Of a DNA stretch of 64,000 nucleotides, positions 36,495 to 44,751 are shown in pieces (the first letter of the stretch is position 1; each line of letters starts with the position of its first letter). The notes below the pieces were generated by a model. That model saw only the letters and a list, made by a program, of their open reading frames with translations. It was not told the origin of the DNA and made no database searches. Location of the stretch: the NCBI GenBank assembly GCA_018266575.1, contig JAFEAE010000004.1, positions 1 through 64,000 of the forward strand, in the 5' to 3' direction. This stretch comes from Bacteroidota bacterium. Its GTDB lineage: Bacteria; Bacteroidota; Bacteroidia; Chitinophagales; Chitinophagaceae. The translations under genes were made by a program, and so were the position numbers.

Positions 36495-36770
36495 GAGGTG
36501 AGAAGAAAGTAGTTAGAAGTTAGCAGATAGAAAACAAAGGTAAAATTTAAGACTGTTTACTGTTCACTTTGGCGAATAGGATATCAACAGTACAAGAGTG
36601 CGACGCAAGGATGTTTAATAGAATTACAAATGCTGGTTACAAAAAATAAAAATTAAAAAAAGAAAAAACTAAAAACTAACAAACGTTGTTACACCAAAGA
36701 ACTGACGACTGAAAACTGATAACCGGAAACTGATTTAATTTCCATTAACCCAAAAATAAATTGCTCGTAT
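36495..36770. repeat. glgA-glgC spacer with dispersed repeat copy C
   Basis: The minus strand of 36586-36680 reads TAGTTTTT...TTTTTGTAACCAGCATTTGT, then CTTGCGTCGCACTCTTGTAC: copy C of the dispersed repeat, inverted relative to A and B. Next to it (36697-36735) are ACTGACGACTGAAAACTGAT and CGGAAACTGA words. Confidence 0.65.
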
Positions 36771-38045
36771 ATGTCAAAAGAAATTTTGTCCGTGATATTA
36801 GGTGGTGGCGCAGGTACAAGATTATATCCGCTAACCGCAAGCCGTTCGAAACCCGCTGTTCCGATTGCAGGCAAATACAGGCTTGTTGATATCCCTATTT
36901 CCAATTGCCTTAACTCCGGTATCAACCGAATGTTCGTGCTGACACAATTCAATTCGGCATCGCTGAACAGGCATATAAAAAACACCTATCATTTCAGTGC
37001 ATTCAGTTCTGCGTTTGTAGACATCCTCGCTGCAGAACAAACTCCTGATAACCCGACATGGTACCAGGGAACTGCAGATGCGGTGCGCCAGTGTTTCCGT
37101 CACCTCGGCCCGTTTGACAGCAAATATGTGCTGATACTTTCCGGCGACCAGTTGTACCAGATGGATTTTATGAAGATGCTAGAAACCCATAAAGCAAAAG
37201 GTGCAGATATCACTATCGCAACTATTCCGGTGGGCGACAGGGAAGCCCCTGAATTCGGCATCATGAAAAATGATAAAGACGGTTATATTACTTCATTCAT
37301 CGAAAAACCAAAGAAAGAAGTTTTGGGAGAATGGACGAGCGATACCGGCGAGGCAATGCAGCGCATGGGAAGAAATTACCTGGCATCGATGGGCATTTAC
37401 ATTTTCAACCGCCAACTGCTTGCAGACCTTTTGCAAAATGAATTTGTGGAAGCCACAGATTTTGGTAAAGAAATTATTCCGCAATCGATCAACAAATACA
37501 AAGTAGTGAGTTACCAGTACGATGGTTACTGGACCGATATAGGAAACACCTATTCATTCTTTGAAGCAAATTTGGGGTTGACAAATGATATTCCTGATTT
37601 TAATTTGTTTGATAACCAGAATGCGATTTATACACGTGCACGCATGTTGCCACCGGCGAAGATCAGCGGCACTACACTGGAAAAAACATTGATCGCGGAA
37701 GGCTGTATCATCAATGCATCCAGAATTGAACATAGTGTGATCGGCATCCGCACACGTATCGGAAGCGGCACAACAATCGTGAGCAGTTACCTTATGGGTA
37801 ATGATTATTATGAAACACTGGAAGAGATCAATCATGCAAACTCCCACGGTTTACCAACAGTTGGGATTGGCCATCGTTGTTATATCCGCAATGCCATTGT
37901 TGATAAAAACTGCAGGATAGGAGATGATGTACGAATCAATGGCGGTAATCATTTAGAAAACACAGACCACTCTTTGTACACTATCAAAGACGGCATTGTT
38001 GTTGTGAAAAAAGGAGCTGTGTTGCCTAACGGATTTGTGATTTAA
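36771..38045 (+). CDS. glgC: Glucose-1-phosphate adenylyltransferase
   Basis: It makes ADP-glucose from glucose 1-phosphate and ATP, the committed step of glycogen synthesis. The N-terminal GGGAGTRLYPLTASRSKPAVP and the IPISNCLNSGI continuation are the nucleotidyltransferase signature; FIEKPKKE supplies a further substrate Lys. The C-terminal left-handed helix repeats include IGSGTTIVSSYLMG. A length of 424 residues is typical. A strong terminator follows at 38070-38095. Confidence 0.96.
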   Translation: MSKEILSVILGGGAGTRLYPLTASRSKPAVPIAGKYRLVDIPISNCLNSGINRMFVLTQFNSASLNRHIKNTYHFSAFSSAFVDILAAEQTPDNPTWYQGTADAVRQCFRHLGPFDSKYVLILSGDQLYQMDFMKMLETHKAKGADITIATIPVGDREAPEFGIMKNDKDGYITSFIEKPKKEVLGEWTSDTGEAMQRMGRNYLASMGIYIFNRQLLADLLQNEFVEATDFGKEIIPQSINKYKVVSYQYDGYWTDIGNTYSFFEANLGLTNDIPDFNLFDNQNAIYTRARMLPPAKISGTTLEKTLIAEGCIINASRIEHSVIGIRTRIGSGTTIVSSYLMGNDYYETLEEINHANSHGLPTVGIGHRCYIRNAIVDKNCRIGDDVRINGGNHLENTDHSLYTIKDGIVVVKKGAVLPNGFVI

Positions 38046-38069
38046 TTTGGCTTAATAATAATTTCCCGG

Positions 38070-38095
38070 TCCCGCAGATGATGCGGGATTTTTTT
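38070..38095 (+). terminator. Terminator after glgC
   Basis: Stem TCCCGCA/TGCGGGA with a 5-base loop (38070-38076, 38082-38088) followed by seven Ts. Confidence 0.9.
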
Positions 38096-38141
38096 ATGTA
38101 TTTTTATTAATGACAAATTTCTTCTAACCAAAACAACTGCG

Positions 38142-39542
38142 ATGGCTGCATCAACGAGCTTATCTTCATCAACTGCATTTATTAAACCGAAACTTGGTTT
38201 AGTTGAAATCATAAACATGAGTATTGGCTTTTTTGGAATCCAATTCGGATGGGATTTGCAAAGAGCAAACATGGGTGTGATATATGATAATCTTGGAGCA
38301 AATCAAGATAATATACCTTATTTATTTCTTGCAGCACCTTTAACAGGTCTGTTAATTCAACCAGTCATTGGTTACCTGAGCGACAGAACATGGCATCCAC
38401 GATGGGGAAGAAGAAGGCCTTACTTTTTTGTTGGCGCCTTGTTAAGTTCTATTGCTTTGATATTTATGCCACATAGTAGCACACTTTGGATGGCAGCAGG
38501 GTTGTTATGGGTGCTTGATGTTTTCGGTAATGTTGCTATGGAGCCTTTCAGGGCTTTTGTTGCAGACAAATTACCTGATAGTCAGATTAACCGTGGGTTT
38601 GTAATGCAAAGCCTGATGATAGGTCTTGGGGGAAGTGTTGCATCTGCATTACCATGGATTTTTAAAAACGTATTCGATGTTCATAATGTAGCTCCAAAAG
38701 GTTTTATTGCAGATAATGTTAAATATTCATTTTATATAGGCTCATTCTTCTTTTTATCAGCAGTTCTGTATACCGTATTCACAACAAAAGAATATCCTCC
38801 TTCGGATGTTGGTTTTAAAGAGAAAGTCAAAGAAAGTAATAAAGGTTTTGGTGGCGGCGCTAGAGAAATCTTGTCATCAATGATTAATATGCCTGGTAAA
38901 ATGAAGGTAATTGCATTGGTGCAGTTTTTTACCTGGCCCGGATTGTTCCTGATGTGGTTTTATTATTCTTTGTCTGTTGCTTATCATGTTTTTGGTGCTA
39001 AAAGTAATACAGATCCGCTTTTTGGCGAAGGTAAAGATTTTGCAGGCCTTACGCTTTCATACTATAGCGTTATCACGTTCGCATTTTCATTTATCCTTCC
39101 ATCTATTGCAGATAAGCTTGGTCGAAAACTCACTCATTCAATTTGCTTAATTTGTGGTGCCTTGGGATTAATCAGTGTAAGCTGGGTACATTACAAATAT
39201 TTATTATTTGGATGCATGACTTGTGTAGGAATTGCATGGACAAGTATTCTTTCGATGCCTTATGCTATGTTGAGCAGTGTATTACCAAAAGATAAAGTTG
39301 GGATTTATATGGGCATCTTCAACTTCTTTATTGTATTACCGGAAATCATTGCCTCTCTTTGTTATCCGTGGATTATGAGACATTTACTGAACAACAATAT
39401 GCTAATGGCTGTAGAATCAGGAGGTTTTTTAATGATCATTGCCGCTGCTATATGTTTCTTTTTTATTAAAGAAAATAAAAACGAAGCTGTTGACGAGATA
39501 ATCACAAGTGAACTTGAAATTGCCGAACAAAGAACTGTGTAA
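38142..39542 (+). CDS. Sugar:cation symporter (GPH/SLC45-like MFS)
   Basis: A 466-residue, 12-helix transporter. Helix 1 and loop have FFGIQFGWDLQRANMG, then LIQPVIGYLSDRTWHPRWG and RRRPYFFVGALL, the loop signature of sucrose/maltose-type GPH symporters. Its stop is three bases before the start of the secreted GH13 gene, so the two are cotranscribed. Most likely it imports maltose or maltodextrins released by that enzyme. Confidence 0.88.
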   Translation: MAASTSLSSSTAFIKPKLGLVEIINMSIGFFGIQFGWDLQRANMGVIYDNLGANQDNIPYLFLAAPLTGLLIQPVIGYLSDRTWHPRWGRRRPYFFVGALLSSIALIFMPHSSTLWMAAGLLWVLDVFGNVAMEPFRAFVADKLPDSQINRGFVMQSLMIGLGGSVASALPWIFKNVFDVHNVAPKGFIADNVKYSFYIGSFFFLSAVLYTVFTTKEYPPSDVGFKEKVKESNKGFGGGAREILSSMINMPGKMKVIALVQFFTWPGLFLMWFYYSLSVAYHVFGAKSNTDPLFGEGKDFAGLTLSYYSVITFAFSFILPSIADKLGRKLTHSICLICGALGLISVSWVHYKYLLFGCMTCVGIAWTSILSMPYAMLSSVLPKDKVGIYMGIFNFFIVLPEIIASLCYPWIMRHLLNNNMLMAVESGGFLMIIAAAICFFFIKENKNEAVDEIITSELEIAEQRTV

Positions 39543-39545
39543 CCC

Positions 39546-41444
39546 ATGAAAAAACGATTGCTTATACTTCCATCTTTCTTATTCCTTGTTTCTTATTTTT
39601 CATTTGCTCAATCTAACGTTGAAGTATATCCTGCACACTGGTGGGTGGGAATGAAAAACCCTTCTGTACAACTGATGGTACGCGGAAAAAATATTTCCAA
39701 CGAAATACCGATGCTGAAAATTTCTGCCGAAGGAACTACTATTGCAAACGGGGTCATCTTAAAAAAAATAGAACGTGTTGAAAACCCTAACTACGTTTTC
39801 TTAGATATAAACATCTCCAAAGATGCAAAGCCGGGGATGCGTACGTTCAGTTTCGGGGCGCCTTTCAACCGAAAGATCGCATTTGAATTGAAACCCCGCC
39901 GCAAAGGTAACGGTAACCAATATGCGCAGGGAGTAACCTCTGCAGACCTTATCTATCTGATTATGCCGGATCGTTTTAGCAACGGGGATATTTCGAACGA
40001 CAAATTCGCCGACATGAATGATACCAGTTGCGACAGGCATAATCCCTTCCTGCGCCATGGTGGCGATTTGCAGGGCATCATCAACCATCTCGATTATTTT
40101 AAAGAACTCGGCGCAACAGCCTTGTGGCTGACACCGGTGGTGGAAAACGACATGGCGCTGACGAATGAGTCAGGAACGATGCGAAGCGCCTACCACGGGT
40201 ATGCATTCACCAATCAATATAAAATTGACAAACGTTTTGGCGGTAATGAAGGATATAAAAAGATGATCGATGCCGCACATGCAAAAGGCCTGAAAGTAAT
40301 CCAGGACGCAGTGTATAATCATATCGGCGATAAACATTTTTTATATCTTGACCCACCTTCGAAAGATTGGTTCAACCAATGGCCTGCATATACGAATACA
40401 ACCTATCGCGATCAACCACTGATCGATCCGTATGCGTCTGCACATGACCGTGATATTGCGCTTAACGGATGGTTTACCACATTTATGCCCGACTTAAATC
40501 AACGAAATCCATTTGTAGCAAACTATCTTATTCAATATGCAATATGGGCCGTAGAAGAATTTGGGATAGATGGCTGGCGTGTGGATACATATTTTTACAG
40601 CGACCGCGATTTTTTAAATAAGGTGAACAAAGCTTTGTATGATGAGTTCCCGCACATCACTATATTCGGTGAAACTACCATGCAGTCTGTAACTGAGCAA
40701 GCTTTCTACTGCCAGAATAATATCAACACATCATGGAAAAGCAATTTGCAGGGCGTGATCGATTTTCAATGGGAAGGCGCAGCAGTTGCAGCTCTGAAAG
40801 AAAATTTTGGTTGGGCAAACGGAGTTGTGCGTTTGTATAATATTCTCGTTCAGGATTTATTATATAAAGACCCGATGCGCAACCAGATATTATTGGATAA
40901 TCACGACCAGGACCGCTTTTATTCTGTGATCGGCGAGGATTTTAATAAATACAAAATGGGCATAGCGCTGTTGCTGACACAGCGTGGCATTCCCCAATTA
41001 TATTACGGAACGGAGATATTAATGAAGAATTTCAAAGACCCAACAGACGCAGAGGTACGCAAGGATTTTCCGGGCGGATGGAAAGAAGATACCATAAATA
41101 AATTTCTTGCATCAGGAAGAACTGCGCAGGAAAATGAAGCATTTGAATATGTAAAAAAACTGGCAAATTTCAGGAAGAAATCTTCTGCATTGCAAACCGG
41201 AAAGTTGATGCAATACGTTCCTTCAGATAGTGTGTACACGTATTTTCGTTATAATGATAAACAAACAGTGATGTGTGTCCTGAATTCCGGAAGCAAAGAA
41301 AAAGAAATTGATTTCACGAGTTATGCGGAACGGACAAAACTTTTTTCAAAAGCTACAGATATTACTAACGGAAAAGAATATGCGATTTCTGAAAAAATAA
41401 AAGTGCCGCCACAATCCTTATTAGTGCTGGAATTGAAACCGTGA
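39546..41444 (+). CDS. Exported GH13 cyclomaltodextrinase/neopullulanase-like enzyme
   Basis: A 632-residue glycoside hydrolase with a signal peptide (LLILPSFLFLVSYFSFA), hence periplasmic or surface. An N-terminal beta domain (YPAHWWVGMKNPSVQLMVRG) is the cyclomaltodextrinase N-domain, followed by the TIM barrel with DGWRVDTYF (nucleophile Asp), FGETTM (acid/base Glu) and LLDNHDQDR (third Asp), and a C-terminal beta domain. It corresponds to the SusA type of the Bacteroidota starch system. No SusC/SusD pair is adjacent, only the cation symporter. Confidence 0.9.
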   Translation: MKKRLLILPSFLFLVSYFSFAQSNVEVYPAHWWVGMKNPSVQLMVRGKNISNEIPMLKISAEGTTIANGVILKKIERVENPNYVFLDINISKDAKPGMRTFSFGAPFNRKIAFELKPRRKGNGNQYAQGVTSADLIYLIMPDRFSNGDISNDKFADMNDTSCDRHNPFLRHGGDLQGIINHLDYFKELGATALWLTPVVENDMALTNESGTMRSAYHGYAFTNQYKIDKRFGGNEGYKKMIDAAHAKGLKVIQDAVYNHIGDKHFLYLDPPSKDWFNQWPAYTNTTYRDQPLIDPYASAHDRDIALNGWFTTFMPDLNQRNPFVANYLIQYAIWAVEEFGIDGWRVDTYFYSDRDFLNKVNKALYDEFPHITIFGETTMQSVTEQAFYCQNNINTSWKSNLQGVIDFQWEGAAVAALKENFGWANGVVRLYNILVQDLLYKDPMRNQILLDNHDQDRFYSVIGEDFNKYKMGIALLLTQRGIPQLYYGTEILMKNFKDPTDAEVRKDFPGGWKEDTINKFLASGRTAQENEAFEYVKKLANFRKKSSALQTGKLMQYVPSDSVYTYFRYNDKQTVMCVLNSGSKEKEIDFTSYAERTKLFSKATDITNGKEYAISEKIKVPPQSLLVLELKP

Positions 41445-41491
41445 AAATCTAAACCATTTGCTTTAAGCATTCAGCGTCCTGCATCAAATCT

Positions 41492-42271
41492 TCACTTTCC
41501 CGCCGCCCAGAAAATAGCATTTTTAAATATGGTAATGTAAACAGGGTTGTTGAAAAGATCAGGTGAATGTCCCATGAAAATATAAATATTTCGTGCTGCC
41601 ACATGATCATTTGTCCATATTACCGGATGATCTCCCATTTTAATTTTTGAATCGGGATAGTAAGAATTTTCATCAACCGATGCGATTACATGCACATTAG
41701 GCCGCGGGCTTTTATCGTAGGTGTACCATTCTTCTTTTTCAATCGTAAAATTTTTAGGCACATCTTTCATACATGGATGCATGGCATCTTCCACATTTAC
41801 TGTTGCATCTGCAAAATCAGGGATATAATTCTTCCATTTTATTCCGCCCATAAAATCAGAAAACCATTGCCACATCGGGTAGCCGTCAAATTCCCCGAGC
41901 AAAGAAGCATGATGAAAACCGATCCATCCGCCTTTTCCTTTTTCTATATAATCACGGAATGCCGCAACCGCAGGTTTGCTCCAAGAATACGGGGGAAAAT
42001 CCAGTTGAATAAATAATTCGTATTTCGAAAGGAATTTCTCGTCTATTGAATCTGGTTTGCTAATATAATCGATCAGAAAATTGCTGTCTGCAGCCAGTTT
42101 GTCCAGCCATAATTTGGCGCGTTGAGAATACAAAATATGGTGACCGCCGTTTTCATATAATGCCAACACCCGGAAACGAGGCGGCTGTTGCGCATGAACA
42201 ATATGACTAAAGAAAAGCAGCAGTGCGACTGCAAGCGTTGTGAACTTGTTTTTCAAGAACAAAAATTTCAT
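41492..42271 (-). CDS. Exported ThuA-domain protein
   Basis: A 259-residue protein with a signal peptide (FTTLAVALLLFFSHIVHA). The domain is ThuA-like (trehalose utilisation, class I glutamine-amidotransferase-like fold): GGHHILYSQRAKLWLDKL, GGWIGFHHASL, EEWYTYD and the C-terminal RNIYIFMGHSPDLFNNP. The role in Bacteroidota is usually in sugar catabolism, but activity is not established. It is convergent with the GH13 gene. Confidence 0.87.
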   Translation of the reverse strand: MKFLFLKNKFTTLAVALLLFFSHIVHAQQPPRFRVLALYENGGHHILYSQRAKLWLDKLAADSNFLIDYISKPDSIDEKFLSKYELFIQLDFPPYSWSKPAVAAFRDYIEKGKGGWIGFHHASLLGEFDGYPMWQWFSDFMGGIKWKNYIPDFADATVNVEDAMHPCMKDVPKNFTIEKEEWYTYDKSPRPNVHVIASVDENSYYPDSKIKMGDHPVIWTNDHVAARNIYIFMGHSPDLFNNPVYITIFKNAIFWAAGK

Positions 42272-42369
42272 GTCAATAAGGTATGTCTTATATAAAAACT
42301 AAAATAATTAATTACAGATAAAAGAACTGTGTAAAGGAAAATAATTTATTGCATAAATTGCCATTGCTT

Positions 42370-42435
42370 TATTCTTGCACATTTAATCATACGCTTTATC
42401 AACACTGATATCCCTGAATCTTATGTATGATTAAA
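42370..42435 (+). promoter_or_regulatory. Promoter with 11-bp inverted repeat
   Basis: TATTCTTG at 42370-42377 resembles a -7 box. Immediately after it TTTAATCATAC (42382-42392) pairs perfectly with GTATGATTAAA (42425-42435), ending 11 bases before the kinase start. It could be an operator for a dimeric regulator, perhaps the regulator encoded in this operon, or a leader hairpin. Confidence 0.5.
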
Positions 42436-42446
42436 TTTCCCTGAAA

Positions 42447-43799
42447 ATGTACAACATTTACTTTCAAAAAGTAAAACGAACCATTACCCGTAAAATTATT
42501 CGTATCTGCCTGACCGGTATTACCACTACCGAAGATTATTTTGCACGCATCAATATCATCCTGATGAATGCCAGTATGCTGGCTTCCATTGGCGGCTTAC
42601 TTATTAATACAATACTCTTTTTGGTATTCGGCTATTATATTCCGGGTATTGTTAACCTGGGGTGCGTTATATTCCTTTTCCTGCTGATGCGCCTTAATAT
42701 GAAAGGTAAAAACCTGCAGGCAAAAGTTTCCGTTAACATTACCGTTAATATTATTATTCTGGTTTCATGTTGCATTTTCACACATAACGGAGCGCTGAAT
42801 TGCTATTTTGAATTTATGGCTGCGGTATGTATGTATTTTTATACGTGGCAGGAAAGGAAATGGGGAATCTTAATGGTTTCATTGTCTATAATCCTGTTTG
42901 TTATTGAAAGCTCCAGCCTGAAACACTACCTGCCATCACTCAATCTTATTTCCGCCGGCCGTGAGTTTAATATTGCCAATAATATTATTCTTTGCGGCCT
43001 CGTATTTATGCTGGTGAGCCAAATGGGTGTTTTCGTTTTATTTGCTGAGATACGGGAGAACAAGTTGAATAACATCAAGCTGCAATTATTAATCTCTCAA
43101 CAAAAACTGAGGCGTCAAAACGATGACCTGAAAGAATTCGGCGCCGCCGCATCCCATTCATTACAGACACCGATTTATGTTGCGAAGGCATTTATTGACC
43201 GGGTGAGAATGAGTAGACAGTCTTATCCGGAGGATGAAACATCGAAAGAATATTTCGACATTATCGATTCCTGTCTTTCACAAACGGAAAATTTTATTTC
43301 GGGGCTTTTATCTTATTACCGCATCATCGATATTCAAAAACAAACAGATTGGGTGAATGTAAATCGCGAGTTAAATTCCCTGCGATCTATGTTGCAGTCA
43401 AAATATCCGCATGCAAAAATAACGATACCGGAGAAAATATTAACGGTGATGACTAATCGAATATTACTGATCATGATTTTTCAAAGCGTCATGGAAAACG
43501 CGTTTCATTATAATACATCTCCTAGGCCATCAATAGAAATAATATTTATGCATTCACGGGATATTCTTTCCATTTCTTTTAAAGATAACGGTATCGGCAT
43601 CGCAGAAGCATACAGGGAAAAAATATTCAAACCATTCTTCCGTATCGAATACCAGGTACGTAGCGGGAGCGGGCTCGGGCTTGCCGGTGCACTAAAAGCT
43701 GCAGAAGCCATCGGTGCGCTACTTTACTGTGCAGAAAGCAGTTCGAGTGGAAGTATTTTCAGGCTTGATATGCCATTAACAAATTTCGCCCAGGTATAA
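42447..43799 (+). CDS. Membrane sensor histidine kinase
   Basis: A 450-residue kinase. About six membrane helices occupy residues 35-200, with little periplasmic sequence, so sensing may be in the membrane. The H box is FGAAASHSLQTPIYVAKAF (phosphoaccepting His), the N box MENAFHYN, and the G boxes DNGIGIAEAYREKIFKPFF and GSGLGLAGALKA. The response regulator gene follows after 21 bases. The stimulus is not evident. The neighbouring inverted repeat may bind the partner. Confidence 0.9.
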   Translation: MYNIYFQKVKRTITRKIIRICLTGITTTEDYFARINIILMNASMLASIGGLLINTILFLVFGYYIPGIVNLGCVIFLFLLMRLNMKGKNLQAKVSVNITVNIIILVSCCIFTHNGALNCYFEFMAAVCMYFYTWQERKWGILMVSLSIILFVIESSSLKHYLPSLNLISAGREFNIANNIILCGLVFMLVSQMGVFVLFAEIRENKLNNIKLQLLISQQKLRRQNDDLKEFGAAASHSLQTPIYVAKAFIDRVRMSRQSYPEDETSKEYFDIIDSCLSQTENFISGLLSYYRIIDIQKQTDWVNVNRELNSLRSMLQSKYPHAKITIPEKILTVMTNRILLIMIFQSVMENAFHYNTSPRPSIEIIFMHSRDILSISFKDNGIGIAEAYREKIFKPFFRIEYQVRSGSGLGLAGALKAAEAIGALLYCAESSSSGSIFRLDMPLTNFAQV

Positions 43800-43820
43800 A
43801 CAATCATAATTTATTTACCC

Positions 43821-44450
43821 ATGATAAAAGTTTGCTTTGTTGAAGACAGCCCCGTAAGCCATCGGGCATTGAAAGTCTTAATGCAGGAGTCAAAAAAAAT
43901 TGATCTTGTCGGCATGTATTCAAATGCGGAATCTTTTTTAGCAGAATATCCTTTTATACGACCGGACATCGTTGTAGTTGACCTGCAATTGCCCGGAATA
44001 TCCGGCCTTGATGCGATTTGCACGATCAAGGCTGAATTTCCTGATTCCAGATTTTTAGTACTGACAGCACACGAAGAAGAAGAAATGATATTCAAAGCGC
44101 TTCGGGCAGGAGCCGGGGGATATATCCTGAAAAAAAACTCGTTCAACAATATTGCTGAAGAAATTATTTCGTTTTACGAAGGTGGAGCACCACTCACACC
44201 ATTAGTAGCCTCCAAGATCATTCATTATTTTCAACAGGATAAAGGTTATAACCTGGGCAATAAGCTTACTGAAAAAGAAAAGGATATTTTAAAGATGATC
44301 GTCGACGGGCTTTTATACAAAGAGATCGCCAGTCAAAAATCAATCTCCATCGATGGCATAAAAAAACACGTGAGTAATATTTACGAGAAGTTGCAGGTCC
44401 GCACGAGAAGCGAAGCGATAAAAAAATATTTTACACAAATGAAATATTGA
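43821..44450 (+). CDS. NarL/LuxR-type response regulator
   Basis: A 209-residue regulator. The receiver domain has VEDSPVSHRALK, the phosphoacceptor Asp in DIVVVDLQLPGISG, and the LTAHEE Thr and Lys of VLKKNSF-like (YILKKNS). The C-terminal LuxR helix-turn-helix is LTEKEKDILKMIVDGLLYKE and IKKHVSNIYEKLQV. It is partner of the preceding kinase and is followed by a strong terminator. Confidence 0.93.
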   Translation: MIKVCFVEDSPVSHRALKVLMQESKKIDLVGMYSNAESFLAEYPFIRPDIVVVDLQLPGISGLDAICTIKAEFPDSRFLVLTAHEEEEMIFKALRAGAGGYILKKNSFNNIAEEIISFYEGGAPLTPLVASKIIHYFQQDKGYNLGNKLTEKEKDILKMIVDGLLYKEIASQKSISIDGIKKHVSNIYEKLQVRTRSEAIKKYFTQMKY

Positions 44451-44510
44451 ACAGGAACATAATATTCAGCTACACAAAAGTGCAGCTACCGGCGCACAAA
44501 AGGGTAGCGG

Positions 44511-44552
44511 AAAAAGCATATACAGTTAATAACATTGTGTATGCTTTTTTTT
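44511..44552 (+). terminator. Terminator after response regulator
   Basis: AAAAAGCATATACA pairs with TGTGTATGCTTTTT (14 bp with one G-U), loop 11 bases, then Ts. Confidence 0.85.
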
Positions 44553-44751
44553 ATTGATGCATATGGCAAAATGTTTTCCGGAAATTTTCATCTTCCGGTT
44601 AATGCAGCAATAATAATTGCATATAATTCCCGACACATGAAAAACCAAATAACAAATCCATTTACTTCCATGGTCAATTGTAACAGCCCCCCCGGTAAGC
44701 TGATGCCATTCTTTTCAAAATCCATATTCAATATCCCATAAAAGATCAGCT
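44553..44751. other. Leader/spacer before T9SS protein
   Basis: No gene is convincing here. An open frame at 44535-44741 overlaps the terminator and lacks coding character. Confidence 0.4.

Noticed and set aside
44535..44741. A 68-codon open frame between the response regulator and T9SS genes
   Set aside because: It overlaps the terminator hairpin at 44511-44550, its translation is irregular, and no promoter or homologue is suggested.
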